Source: Erwinia piriflorinigrans CFBP 5888
GTDB taxonomy: Bacteria; Pseudomonadota; Gammaproteobacteria; Enterobacterales; Enterobacteriaceae
Reading direction: 5' to 3'
DNA: 64,000 nucleotides
NCBI RefSeq assembly: GCF_001050515.1
Contig: NZ_CAHS01000013.1
Location: 186,001-250,000, forward strand
Position 1 is the stretch's first letter, and every line of letters starts with the position of its first letter. Shown here in pieces: positions 18,115-26,741 of the stretch. A program made the position numbers and the translations under genes. The notes beneath the pieces are model-generated. The model was given only the letters and a program-made list of their open reading frames with translations, was not told the origin of the DNA and did not search any database.

Positions 18115-18816
18115 TTATTCCTTATGAGGTATAAGCCCGTCGTCAGTCGCGACAAGCAATGAGTGGAAAAAGCGAAAGTGAGGTAACGCCTGAAGAAAAT
18201 CTGTGCGGGACAGGATGTCGCGCACGGCAGTATCCGGGGTAAAGCTGTCGTTGTGGAGCGTGACAGCCCTGATATCGGCAAGTGGAAATGCGGCAACTCG
18301 GGCCTGATGCTCGCCTGTCAGATACCACTCGCCTTCACGCAACACCAGACGATAAGGCGCGAGGCCTGTACAGCGGCAACCACTTCCCAGTAGCGTCACC
18401 TTCCGATGTTCCGATATAGCGCTTACCAGCCGGGTGAACACGCCCGAGTCCGGGGATGGCACCAGGGCCGCCCCCTGCCAGATAAGACAGGGGGACTCAC
18501 CGGGACCGCTCAACAGTGAACTGACCAGATGGTTATCCATATCAGGAAACAGAGCTTCAACACCTGACTGACGGGCAAAGGTCATTACCGCCAGTTCCCG
18601 CTGTCGGCTGCCAGATAACAGACGGCACTGGCCTTTGCGATACTCCAGGTCCAGGTACATCAGCCGTTCACGAAAGTCCCGACGCAGGGTACGAACCGAC
18701 ACACCAAATTCAGTTGCCAGCGTTCGCAAATCCAGCGTTTCACCCGCCACCAGGCGGCTGATAATTAACGACAGCCGGACGGCAAGCCGGTCATGGCGAC
18801 GTTCAGCCTGAGTCAT
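18115..18816 (-). CDS. HTH/WYL-domain transcriptional regulator (YfjR-like)
   Basis: A 233-aa DNA-binding regulator. The N-terminal HTH is about residues 20-60 (LDLRTLATEFGVSVRTLRRDF), followed by a WYL-type ligand-binding region (APYRLVLREGEWYLTGEHQ). It matches E. coli CP4-57 YfjR in size and location, between the GTPase gene and exported-protein genes. WYL regulators often control phage-defence or toxin modules in response to nucleotides. A palindrome TTACGGTTACCGTAA lies about 95 bp upstream and may be its own operator (inference). Confidence 0.85.
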   Translation of the reverse strand: MTQAERRHDRLAVRLSLIISRLVAGETLDLRTLATEFGVSVRTLRRDFRERLMYLDLEYRKGQCRLLSGSRQRELAVMTFARQSGVEALFPDMDNHLVSSLLSGPGESPCLIWQGAALVPSPDSGVFTRLVSAISEHRKVTLLGSGCRCTGLAPYRLVLREGEWYLTGEHQARVAAFPLADIRAVTLHNDSFTPDTAVRDILSRTDFLQALPHFRFFHSLLVATDDGLIPHKE

Positions 18817-18910
18817 GAGATTGTTACTCCAGCAGGATAATTGGCTGAAAATAAAACGATTATTGTAACGAGGGGGTGGGACAGGGAATGGACACTCGAA
18901 GACGTATTTT

Positions 18911-18925
18911 TTACGGTTACCGTAA
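18911..18925. promoter_or_regulatory. Palindrome TTACGGTTACCGTAA upstream of WYL regulator
   Basis: A 15-bp palindrome with 7-bp arms in the 212-bp gap between the regulator and GTPase genes. A near-identical site is at 16293-16307. It is a candidate operator for the WYL regulator. Confidence 0.45.
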
Positions 18926-19028
18926 TCAACCGTGACGAGGTGTAGATAGAAAACAGACCAAATTCGATAGCGTATAAAACGTCAAAACGGACAGGGTATG
19001 TCCCGGTGATAATGGCAGGTAAACCAGG

Positions 19029-19904
19029 TCAGAAGAAAATCCAGTCCCAAACGGCACGGGCAACGGAAACCACGACCTCACGGACGGTACGGATGACCGA
19101 TTTTAGTGGTGCGGGGATAAACGATGCCGCTTCCGCAGAATCAAACACCTCCCCGACCACATTACCAAAGCCCTCACGAGCCTGCTTTTTTACCGGCTCA
19201 CTGCATAACCTCCCGTGCAGTTGCGTCACCAGCGGGCTGGTGGCACGGTCAGGCAGGCTGCGCATCATCGTTTCTACCATTGCAGGCAGATTCCATTCTG
19301 TTCTCGCTGAAACGACACATACCGGATGATGCGGTGAAAACAGCTGGCGAATGGACTCCAGCCTGGCCTCAATATTTACCAACTGAGGCGGGGATGGTGC
19401 ATTGCCGGTGACATACCATTCATGGCATGGCTCGATTTTGTCAGCCTGGTTAACGACAAAAAGCACCCGCTGCTGGTGGTCAGACATCACCCGACGGTAG
19501 AAACGTTCATCCACGGAAAACGCACGATCATCAGCTTTAATAACCCACAGAATGAGATCCAAGTCAGGAAGGACTTTGCGATACAGAGATTCATATTCGC
19601 TATCCCGTTGCTCACTCTCGCCCACACCGGGTAGGTCTACCAGTATCAGGCTATGGTCGCCGCTGCTAAGACGCAATCGAAGCACGTCACGAGTGCAGGC
19701 GTTGACATCGCTGACGGGCGTGACTTCGCTCTGGAACAAAGCATTACACAGACTACTTTTTCCTGAGCCTGTTTTGCCCATGATGCCGATGACCGGCTCG
19801 TAGTGGGTAAGTTTTTGAATATGGTCAAGGATGAGATCACACAGGCCGTGAGGAAGCGAAGCCAGAGGCTTCTCAAAGGCCAGAAGGCCGTCAGGTTTAT
19901 TCAT
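19029..19904 (-). CDS. Island GTPase of the YfjP/YeeP/YkfA family
   Basis: A 291-aa dynamin/Era-like GTPase. G1 is GKTGSGKSS (residues 43-51), G3 DLPGVGE (about 90), G4 NQADK (about 150) and a G5-like VSART. The C-terminus (about 255-291) has an amphipathic/hydrophobic stretch ending VSVARAVWDWIFF, suggesting membrane attachment. This family is a standard CP4-type gene. It is the upstream gene of the module and has a terminator-like hairpin ahead of it. Confidence 0.9.
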   Translation of the reverse strand: MNKPDGLLAFEKPLASLPHGLCDLILDHIQKLTHYEPVIGIMGKTGSGKSSLCNALFQSEVTPVSDVNACTRDVLRLRLSSGDHSLILVDLPGVGESEQRDSEYESLYRKVLPDLDLILWVIKADDRAFSVDERFYRRVMSDHQQRVLFVVNQADKIEPCHEWYVTGNAPSPPQLVNIEARLESIRQLFSPHHPVCVVSARTEWNLPAMVETMMRSLPDRATSPLVTQLHGRLCSEPVKKQAREGFGNVVGEVFDSAEAASFIPAPLKSVIRTVREVVVSVARAVWDWIFF

Positions 19905-19921
19905 ACAGAGTTCTCAGCGTG

Positions 19922-19960
19922 AAAAACAAAAATCCCCGCAATCCGGTAAGGATGCGGGGG
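19922..19960 (-). terminator. Terminator-like hairpin upstream of GTPase gene
   Basis: On the minus strand CCCCGCA and TGCGGGG frame an inner TCC/GGA pairing and are followed by ATTTTTGTTTTTC. It separates the module from the helicase gene upstream on the same strand. Confidence 0.75.
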
Positions 19961-20131
19961 ACTCACAGAGATAATATCTATCTGAAATTATTTGGAGTGC
20001 TAGTCGAAAGCCCGTGGCTGTAGTTGTAACGGTTTTAGAGTGTCGGGGCTGACAGGCTGCTCTGTGAAGCGGGCATTGCTAACATCATGGTATGTTAATC
20101 TATGGGGAGCAGGTCACTATTGCACTAATTT

Positions 20132-22126
20132 TTAGGAATCTACAGGAGTGCAGCAATCGATAATCGTCCACCCACGATCTGCGAGGATACTAAGTTCTTC
20201 TTCGACAAATGCATCCTTGCGCATCGCTATGCATAAGAGGTGAGTCGGGCGCGTCATAGCCACATAATGGAGCTTCAATCGGCCAAGCATGCGCGAGCCC
20301 TCAAATACTGTCCTACCTCTCTTGTTGACTGTCGAACCGCCAGTCTTCATCCCGAGCAACCAAGGTTTTAGTTCACTCAAATGATGATCGAAATAGAAAC
20401 TGTCAAGAACTAGCGTCGCGGTGTGCGTCTCACCTTTAACTGAATGAATTGACCCCAGTCGGATCCGGACCTGAGGGGAATCGGTTGGATAAGCTAAGAG
20501 ATTGGTGCTCCGTGTGAGAATTGCCTCCCCTTGTTGCGGTGTGTTGATCTGTGGCCACGCGAGGAAGGCCCCTACACCGGCATCAAGCACAGCAGAGCCG
20601 CTCAGCTGTTTGACGCTAGTCACGACGAGCGGGAGCGCTGCTGTCTTCCAATTGACTTGCGTGATCTCTCCACGACTTGTCAGGATCATCTCTTGCAGCG
20701 CGAGATAGCTTGTAAGTCCTTCGGTCTCGGCCAACAGCTCGACCACCCGGCGATGCGGTGATTTTCGTGAGATCCTGCTGTGTGTGCCGCCAGCCAACTC
20801 ACTTGCTGCCAGCAATGCTGAGGCTGTCGCATTGACCAGCTTGTCACTGTTGCTACTGCCAGGCGTCTCGAACCGTGCGCGCGCCAGATATTGCGCGAAG
20901 CTACTCGGCGTTGCCTCCTTTCGTATACTGCTGGGATCATAGGTCGGCACGTAGTGACCCATGGCGTGGGGCACCCGACCATCCTCTTTAAGTTCGTGGA
21001 CTCCGGCGACGGCGGTAAACTCGCCACTTTCTAAAGCTGTTGCGTCGAATGATTCAATGAGATACGCGCCATAGCGGGGGAGAACTGATTGCACCGACAC
21101 ATCGTCAAATAGGAAGATCGTTGGTGCCTTCGGATCGGTATCTATTCGGGGCGGTGGACCAGCTCCAATCAGTGCTTGTGGAGTTACGCCGAGGCCCTTC
21201 ACCTTATCTGCGAGCTCTTGGGAAAAGCGATAGCTGCGCGGAAGCGCGTGGACGGCAGTGCCGGGGAACGGATCGGTGCTCGCACCTTCGAGTCCGGCCC
21301 GCGCGTAGATTGCCTGATTAGAATCGCCAAATCGCTGCCGCCGTGACGGAGAATCGCCAGCGCAGAAGATGCGGTGCAACAGCGCTGATTGTTCTTCGCT
21401 ATTGTCCTGAGCCTCGTCAATGAACACCAGTGGGAAACGCCGACGCAGATCCATTGCTGTCTCTGGACTCTTGTCGAGCAGCTCATTGGCCCACACGAAC
21501 ATCTCGTCGAAGCAGAAATAGCCTTGCTCGCTGAGCGCGCGACGCGCCTCAAGTAGCACCTGATAAGTCGGCGTCTGTGGCCCGAATTTGCCAGTATTGC
21601 CGCCAGAGTAGTCGGGTTGGGTGTAGATTAGGCATGTTTCCGTTAATCGATTCTGTTGCAGCGCCCAGCGAGTATTCCTCGGGATCATACTCCAGCGCTT
21701 CATAAGGGCGATCTGCGTGTCGATGCAACGCACCTCTATACCCTTCGAGCGCAGCCAGGGCAGTGCCAGATATTCATTGACGAACGAATGGATTGTCCCG
21801 ACAAAGTGTGGATAGCGGGCGAGCGCGATACCGGCGGCCGAATTGCTGAGTTTAGCGCTGATCTCGTTACGTGCTGCGTTGGTGTGCGAAAGCACGCAAA
21901 TGCCTTGCTGGCGATATGGCCAGCGCATTGCCAATACCGCTAGTTTAGCGACAAGCAAGGTTGTCTTCCCACTGCCCGGACACGCTTCGAAATCGACCGT
22001 GTCGAGATTTAGCATTGCTTTTAACCGGCTATCGTCGCCACCGACTGGAGCGAATCCGTTGGGCCCTAACCCCATAAGTGCAGCTGCCCAAGCAATATCC
22101 TGTTCGCGGATGAGGTCATCGAACAT
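20132..22126 (-). CDS. UvrD-like superfamily 1 helicase (Gabija GajB-like)
   Basis: A 664-aa SF1A helicase. Walker A is PGSGKTT (residues 50-56), motif Ia SHTNAA (80-85), Ib GTIHSF (110-115), Walker B FIDEAQD (235-241), motif V region HSVKGETHTATLVLD and motif VI YVAMTRPTHL near the C-terminus. It starts 5 bp after the OLD nuclease stop, so the two are an operon. OLD nuclease plus UvrD-like helicase defines class 2 OLD pairs and the Gabija defence system, in which GajB supports the GajA nuclease. At 664 aa it is longer than the B. cereus GajB type (about 490 aa), so this may be a distinct subclass. Base composition is more GC-rich than the flanks. Confidence 0.85.
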   Translation of the reverse strand: MFDDLIREQDIAWAAALMGLGPNGFAPVGGDDSRLKAMLNLDTVDFEACPGSGKTTLLVAKLAVLAMRWPYRQQGICVLSHTNAARNEISAKLSNSAAGIALARYPHFVGTIHSFVNEYLALPWLRSKGIEVRCIDTQIALMKRWSMIPRNTRWALQQNRLTETCLIYTQPDYSGGNTGKFGPQTPTYQVLLEARRALSEQGYFCFDEMFVWANELLDKSPETAMDLRRRFPLVFIDEAQDNSEEQSALLHRIFCAGDSPSRRQRFGDSNQAIYARAGLEGASTDPFPGTAVHALPRSYRFSQELADKVKGLGVTPQALIGAGPPPRIDTDPKAPTIFLFDDVSVQSVLPRYGAYLIESFDATALESGEFTAVAGVHELKEDGRVPHAMGHYVPTYDPSSIRKEATPSSFAQYLARARFETPGSSNSDKLVNATASALLAASELAGGTHSRISRKSPHRRVVELLAETEGLTSYLALQEMILTSRGEITQVNWKTAALPLVVTSVKQLSGSAVLDAGVGAFLAWPQINTPQQGEAILTRSTNLLAYPTDSPQVRIRLGSIHSVKGETHTATLVLDSFYFDHHLSELKPWLLGMKTGGSTVNKRGRTVFEGSRMLGRLKLHYVAMTRPTHLLCIAMRKDAFVEEELSILADRGWTIIDCCTPVDS

Positions 22127-22131
22127 TGAGG

Positions 22132-24159
22132 TTAGGCCTCTGCCACGGGGCCGTTGGCCGGTACCGGTACGTCGAATGGTGTAGTTACATGTGCGATAGC
22201 TGCTACGGTATAGGGTGGCAGTTGGTTGCGCAAAGTGTCCGAGTCAAGCTCACCGGCCTCGACATCTTTCTCTAACAACTCTGCCAGATACTGCGCGGCG
22301 ATCGCCTTCGATGCTCCGTCAGACTCAAATAAAGCATACACATGCGACCCGAGCGTCTCTTGGTCGGGCGTAGTATCCGCGATAGCCTGATAGGCCGTGT
22401 CTGCAGCCGCGATGATATCGGCTTGGATGGCTGTTCCAGCATTGAGCCGGTCGTCCGCAAGCGCAAGCGATGCCGCTTGGTACATATGCTTCCCGAGACC
22501 ATGGAACGCGAGATCATATTCGAGCGTCCATTCGTTCGCAACAAAGGTCTCGACCTTCTGACCCGAAGCTTTAGCACGGCGATTAGTGCGGTGCTGCTCT
22601 AATGCATCACCGGGAAAATCTGCCTTGATTCGCCATTGTCGCTTCGACGGAGGCCTAACTGGCACTGGTTGGCCCGCTTCGAGCTTGCCGACGATCCATG
22701 GTGCTACGTTAGGCATCACGTCCATGTCTGTGATGCACGCAACCGGAATGTTAATCACTCCGTCCTTCTCAGGGTCCTGTCGCATGAAGATTCGTGCATA
22801 GCGGCCAAGGCCGAGACCGCCAACATTTACCACCGACACGCCATGGAGATGGAAATCGCGGCCAAGCAGTCTTGCTAGCACTGGCAGCAGAATATTTTCG
22901 GCATCGCCTTCGACAACTAACACGGCCCGTGCAAATAATAGATTTGCCTTGGTCACGTCGAGGAAACGCTCAAGGAAACGATAGTCAGATGGGCTGAGCT
23001 TAGTTTTGCCTTTGCATAGAGGAAAAGCGCGACCACTTTCTATCAACGCTATATTGTCAAGATGCAAGTCTGAGGCGAGGTTAGGGCTGTGTGTTGTGAC
23101 GATGATCTGGATGCGTTGATGGTCGGCTCGTTCTTTTTTAGCCTGCTCCTGCAAGAATGACATGAGGCGAAGCTGGCGCTGAGGATGGAGATGAGCCTCA
23201 GGCTCTTCAATCAAGAGCAACGGAAAGCCGTCACTTTCGGCTGCGAGCAACAGTAGCTCACAGGCCATGAACAGTAGATTGTTTGATCCAAGTCCTCGAC
23301 TGTGATGGCTATCAGCTTCGGCTGAACCAGTCAAGGTAAGCTCAAGTTTTTCCAGTAGTTGACGTAGCCTGAGGCTGTCTTCTTGTGTACCGGCGACGCC
23401 GATCCTTGCCAACAGCATATCGTTGGCGAATGACAGTGGTGCAAGATAGTCTTCGTTGAGACGCTTGCGCGCTTGTTTGATGCCTTCGCTCTCGCCAAAT
23501 AAATGGCTGGCATAGTCACCGAGCCCAAGGACACTCAGCATTTTCGGATCGACTGGCGGATCAAGATGTTTGTCGAATGCGATGCCAGTGTCGCGTATCT
23601 CCTTTGTGTACTGGAGGATTTGTGATAGCCGTGATCCTCGGCCTGCGTTCATCGCACGTTCCGCATCGCGTAAGGGACGCAGATAGGTTGCGGTCAACAG
23701 CGATCTTGCCCCAAGATCAAGCAATGGTCCGTCCCCCATAGCACCGGTGCGCCATTCGGGCGGAAGTATCCGGCGTGAGCTTCCTTCCTTGGTATTGCGC
23801 TTTGCCACCCAAGTGATGATGAGTACGGTTTCGACTGCGTCACCGATCGTTTTATAGGTCAGAAATTCTGAAAAGGCACCGCGATCGGCCGTGGTAAGTC
23901 CACAAAATGTCAGTCGGATCACGACCTGGTCCGCGCGTTCAGAGCCTGGCGCGGCTTGGTGGAAATCATCCGGGTCAATGCGCAGCACATCCTGGTCACG
24001 GGTTCCTAGCACCAGCCGGATCGCATCAATCACTGCCGTCTTGCCTGCATCATTCTCGCCGACCAATGCGGTAAGGCCGGGATTTAGCGGCAGCACAAAG
24101 GCTTTTTCGGTGGATCCGAACAGCCGAAAGTTCTCAATTTGAATTTCTGAGATATACAT
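22132..24159 (-). CDS. OLD-family ATPase/TOPRIM nuclease (Gabija GajA-like)
   Basis: A 675-aa class 2 OLD protein. The ABC-type ATPase has Walker A GENDAGKT (residues 34-41), a signature-like GLGSNNLL (289-296), Walker B LLLIEEPEAH (314-323) and the switch His in TTHSP. The TOPRIM nuclease has the catalytic Glu in VVEGDAE (about 417) and Asp residues in TDMDV (about 478-480). About 190 further residues follow, more than in short GajA proteins. It is first in the operon with the helicase. By family knowledge it would nick or degrade DNA when nucleotides fall during phage infection. It is divergent from the unknown gene at 24531. Confidence 0.87.
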   Translation of the reverse strand: MYISEIQIENFRLFGSTEKAFVLPLNPGLTALVGENDAGKTAVIDAIRLVLGTRDQDVLRIDPDDFHQAAPGSERADQVVIRLTFCGLTTADRGAFSEFLTYKTIGDAVETVLIITWVAKRNTKEGSSRRILPPEWRTGAMGDGPLLDLGARSLLTATYLRPLRDAERAMNAGRGSRLSQILQYTKEIRDTGIAFDKHLDPPVDPKMLSVLGLGDYASHLFGESEGIKQARKRLNEDYLAPLSFANDMLLARIGVAGTQEDSLRLRQLLEKLELTLTGSAEADSHHSRGLGSNNLLFMACELLLLAAESDGFPLLLIEEPEAHLHPQRQLRLMSFLQEQAKKERADHQRIQIIVTTHSPNLASDLHLDNIALIESGRAFPLCKGKTKLSPSDYRFLERFLDVTKANLLFARAVLVVEGDAENILLPVLARLLGRDFHLHGVSVVNVGGLGLGRYARIFMRQDPEKDGVINIPVACITDMDVMPNVAPWIVGKLEAGQPVPVRPPSKRQWRIKADFPGDALEQHRTNRRAKASGQKVETFVANEWTLEYDLAFHGLGKHMYQAASLALADDRLNAGTAIQADIIAAADTAYQAIADTTPDQETLGSHVYALFESDGASKAIAAQYLAELLEKDVEAGELDSDTLRNQLPPYTVAAIAHVTTPFDVPVPANGPVAEA

Positions 24160-24530
24160 TGAACGCCCCTTCTACTGCCGCCGAGTTTAGCAAGAAGATC
24201 GTGGTCAAGAAACCAGCGTGTTTCTTTTTAACCGAAGCGGTCAAATTTTTCGTTGTTCTTCAAACTCGTTTTTTTGTATTCGACATCAAGAGTTGACAAA
24301 TAAACTCCCGAATAAGTGCTAGTGGCAGTCGTTCACAACAAGCGTTCCTGTGGGCATCCTTTCTCATATTGGATGGATTAATGGCTTACCGCTAAGTATG
24401 ATAAAAAATGTGTTACTGAGGGGAACGCGACTTAGTGGCAATCTTTGAGATTGAGAAAGATGAATTACTCCGGCTACCTCAGCAATGCATCCCTTACAGA
24501 ATGCGTACACACTCTTGAGTGACACTATTA

Positions 24531-26297
24531 ATGAATAGAGACTGGATTCTTCAAACCAGCGAGACTCGCCGAGCTTTCGCAAATGCTACATGGGTACCTC
24601 TGCGTGCTTCACAGAATCAGGTACGCGACATAACGCGGGATACCGAAATTGGTTACGTCGGGGAGTTCTTCGGGTGCGGATCGATAGCATTCCCACCACA
24701 ACACAGAGAAGTTGCCGGGCAATTGAGTTGGAGTGACCTAGGGATTGCACACAGCGCGAGGCCATACGCCTACGAGGATGGCCACTACTCGCCTATAGAT
24801 GAATACCAATATAACGACAAAGAGCCAATAGGAATTGAGCTTATATTCGTGCATGACCAACCTGTTATCGGCGGAACGATATGGATACTAAACCCAGATC
24901 TGGTCGTTGCACTTGGCCTCATTAAGGAGGGGAACGACTGGGTTAGGCCCGAAGAGGATTTTGTGGTCGTAGCTCGAGAGTTTCTTGACGAAAATGGAAA
25001 ATACCAGCTGATTGAGATAAAGCGGGCGTTTCTCATTGACTACTTGGCCGCCAGGGGACTCGCATTGCGCCTTTCCTACTATCGGCAACGCGTTGAGATT
25101 GTTTCCGCCCTTGAAGGCACTACCTACGAAGGATTAGAAAATCATCAGAGCGTGCGGGATCAAGGGCGTTTCGAATTGCTTATTCGCAGCCTCAATGATG
25201 TGTACGGAGGAAGTTGGGCATCGTTCCGTGTCTGGAGAACTGATGTTGATGAAGAAGAGGATGCTCCAGTCCTGGGTCCAGAGGATGACGAAAATACGGA
25301 GTTTGAGCAATCCGAAGGAGTTCGAGCTGGCCCCGATGGGGTGCGCATTGAAGGAGAGTTTTGGAGAGATGAGTGGATTGATCACCAAGGTATAAGTGTA
25401 CGTATCCGAGGCGATGCTGATCAAACATTACCGAATTTCATTGTTGAAACTGATGGAGCAAGAGCGTCATCTTCAACGCTCAACAATGAAGATGTTGGTC
25501 GTTGGCTTTGGTTTCGTTCAAGCGTGGTGCTTGAACTTCTAAGTCATCGCGGTTTCGCCTTAAAGTGGTATACAGCGGAAACCGGTGGCATTCATTCTAC
25601 CTCAGGATACGTCACACATTTCGGCATCAACTCTGCCGACTTGGTAACAGTTTATGCGTATGACATCGCTCGTCTTGCCGCTTGGGAACAGCATCTTTGG
25701 GCAGCTCACAATGTTGCGCCGGACGGGAAAGTTTCGGTGGAACTGCTGTCGTCACAAGTCAAGGCTCAAGTGGCTTCTACACATGCCGTTGAAGAGCTGC
25801 TCTTTGTGAGCATGCGGATGCTCGAACAAGGCTTCCGTAAAAAATTTGACGTTAACTTGTTCAATCACAACATAGATGACGAAGAGGCTATGCAGCAGGT
25901 CACTCGCTTCCAGTGTAGAGACCAAGCGTCATTGCTTCGACTCGCGAAGGACATCATTCGCGTGTTTTCGGATCGTTTAAATGTTCGCGAGCTACGCAAA
26001 CTCTCAACTCATACGGAAAGGGAGAAACTTGGCTCTAACAAGCTACTCCAAGACATATTGGCCAACGAAGTTGGAGAAGAGAGAGCCCGGTTGGTACTTG
26101 GTCCGGTTGTAGGCGCTTATGAGCTAAGACTTGGTGATGCGCATCCGACTGGATCAAAGATTGGTGAAGCCTTGAAGCTAGCTGGTATTGATGAGAGCCG
26201 ATCACCTTTGCGGCAGGGGGAGCAGCTTATTCATAACGTTGGGCACTCCATATGGTGGATTGGGAAACTACTGTTTGATAAGAAGGATAATGCTTAA
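24531..26297 (+). CDS. Unknown 588-aa protein divergent from Gabija-like pair
   Basis: I do not recognise this protein. The ATG at 24531 is taken; an in-frame GTG at 24519 would add four residues. No signal peptide or membrane segment is seen. An acidic linker (about residues 235-265, rich in Asp/Glu) separates an N-terminal half, which mentions aromatic and acidic repeats (YEDGHYSPIDEYQYND), from a C-terminal helical half. The C-terminal region contains RLGDAH at 533-538, which fits the Rx4-6H pattern of HEPN RNases, followed by LIHNVGHSIWWIGKLLF. This may be coincidental. Its place in the defence block, 371 bp from and divergent to the OLD nuclease gene, suggests a defence role or control of the pair. 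Confidence 0.7.
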   Translation: MNRDWILQTSETRRAFANATWVPLRASQNQVRDITRDTEIGYVGEFFGCGSIAFPPQHREVAGQLSWSDLGIAHSARPYAYEDGHYSPIDEYQYNDKEPIGIELIFVHDQPVIGGTIWILNPDLVVALGLIKEGNDWVRPEEDFVVVAREFLDENGKYQLIEIKRAFLIDYLAARGLALRLSYYRQRVEIVSALEGTTYEGLENHQSVRDQGRFELLIRSLNDVYGGSWASFRVWRTDVDEEEDAPVLGPEDDENTEFEQSEGVRAGPDGVRIEGEFWRDEWIDHQGISVRIRGDADQTLPNFIVETDGARASSSTLNNEDVGRWLWFRSSVVLELLSHRGFALKWYTAETGGIHSTSGYVTHFGINSADLVTVYAYDIARLAAWEQHLWAAHNVAPDGKVSVELLSSQVKAQVASTHAVEELLFVSMRMLEQGFRKKFDVNLFNHNIDDEEAMQQVTRFQCRDQASLLRLAKDIIRVFSDRLNVRELRKLSTHTEREKLGSNKLLQDILANEVGEERARLVLGPVVGAYELRLGDAHPTGSKIGEALKLAGIDESRSPLRQGEQLIHNVGHSIWWIGKLLFDKKDNA

Positions 26298-26741
26298 AAA
26301 AAAACACTCAATACCACACAATTCTCAACTCCGAAGGACTTCGTGAAACGTGAGTAAGCGTCAACTCAGCTCCGTCTGGTTTACCTCGTCAGGCTCTGTA
26401 GTTTAGGTGTTGCCATGGCGTATAACCCTGCCAACAGAATAACTTACCTTACTCCAGTCAATACCGCCTTCGCTGTACGCTTACGCTTTTCGCTCAAACT
26501 GTGTGAAAACGTTTTTGATCGCATAAATTACCAAAACAGGGCTGAAAACCGCGCTCATACGTAAAATTCGGCTCAACTAACCAGTCGACCAATTTCAGAT
26601 TTTGCGTAGACGCGCGCACTTCAGTTTTAGTCAGGGTTTTCACACAGCCTGCGCTCATGGCTGCTTTAAGCTAAAACAAACAGATAGAAAGAAGTTACGA
26701 TACCCTGTGAATTCTTGCAGGCAGATATCAAGGAGGGTTCA
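26298..26741. other. Non-coding spacer ahead of AVAST-like operon
   Basis: No credible gene is seen. The right half contains a 149-bp segment bounded by a 12-bp perfect inverted repeat (listed separately), and the sequence ends in the AAGGAGG ribosome-binding site of the MBL gene. The base composition differs from the gene before it, which suggests a junction between modules. Confidence 0.6.
26499..26647. repeat. 149-bp segment bounded by 12-bp inverted repeats
   Basis: CTGTGTGAAAAC at 26499-26510 and its exact complement at 26636-26647 bound the segment. No target-site duplication is visible and no transposase is encoded. It could be a remnant of an insertion sequence end or a small non-autonomous element. 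Confidence 0.45.
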
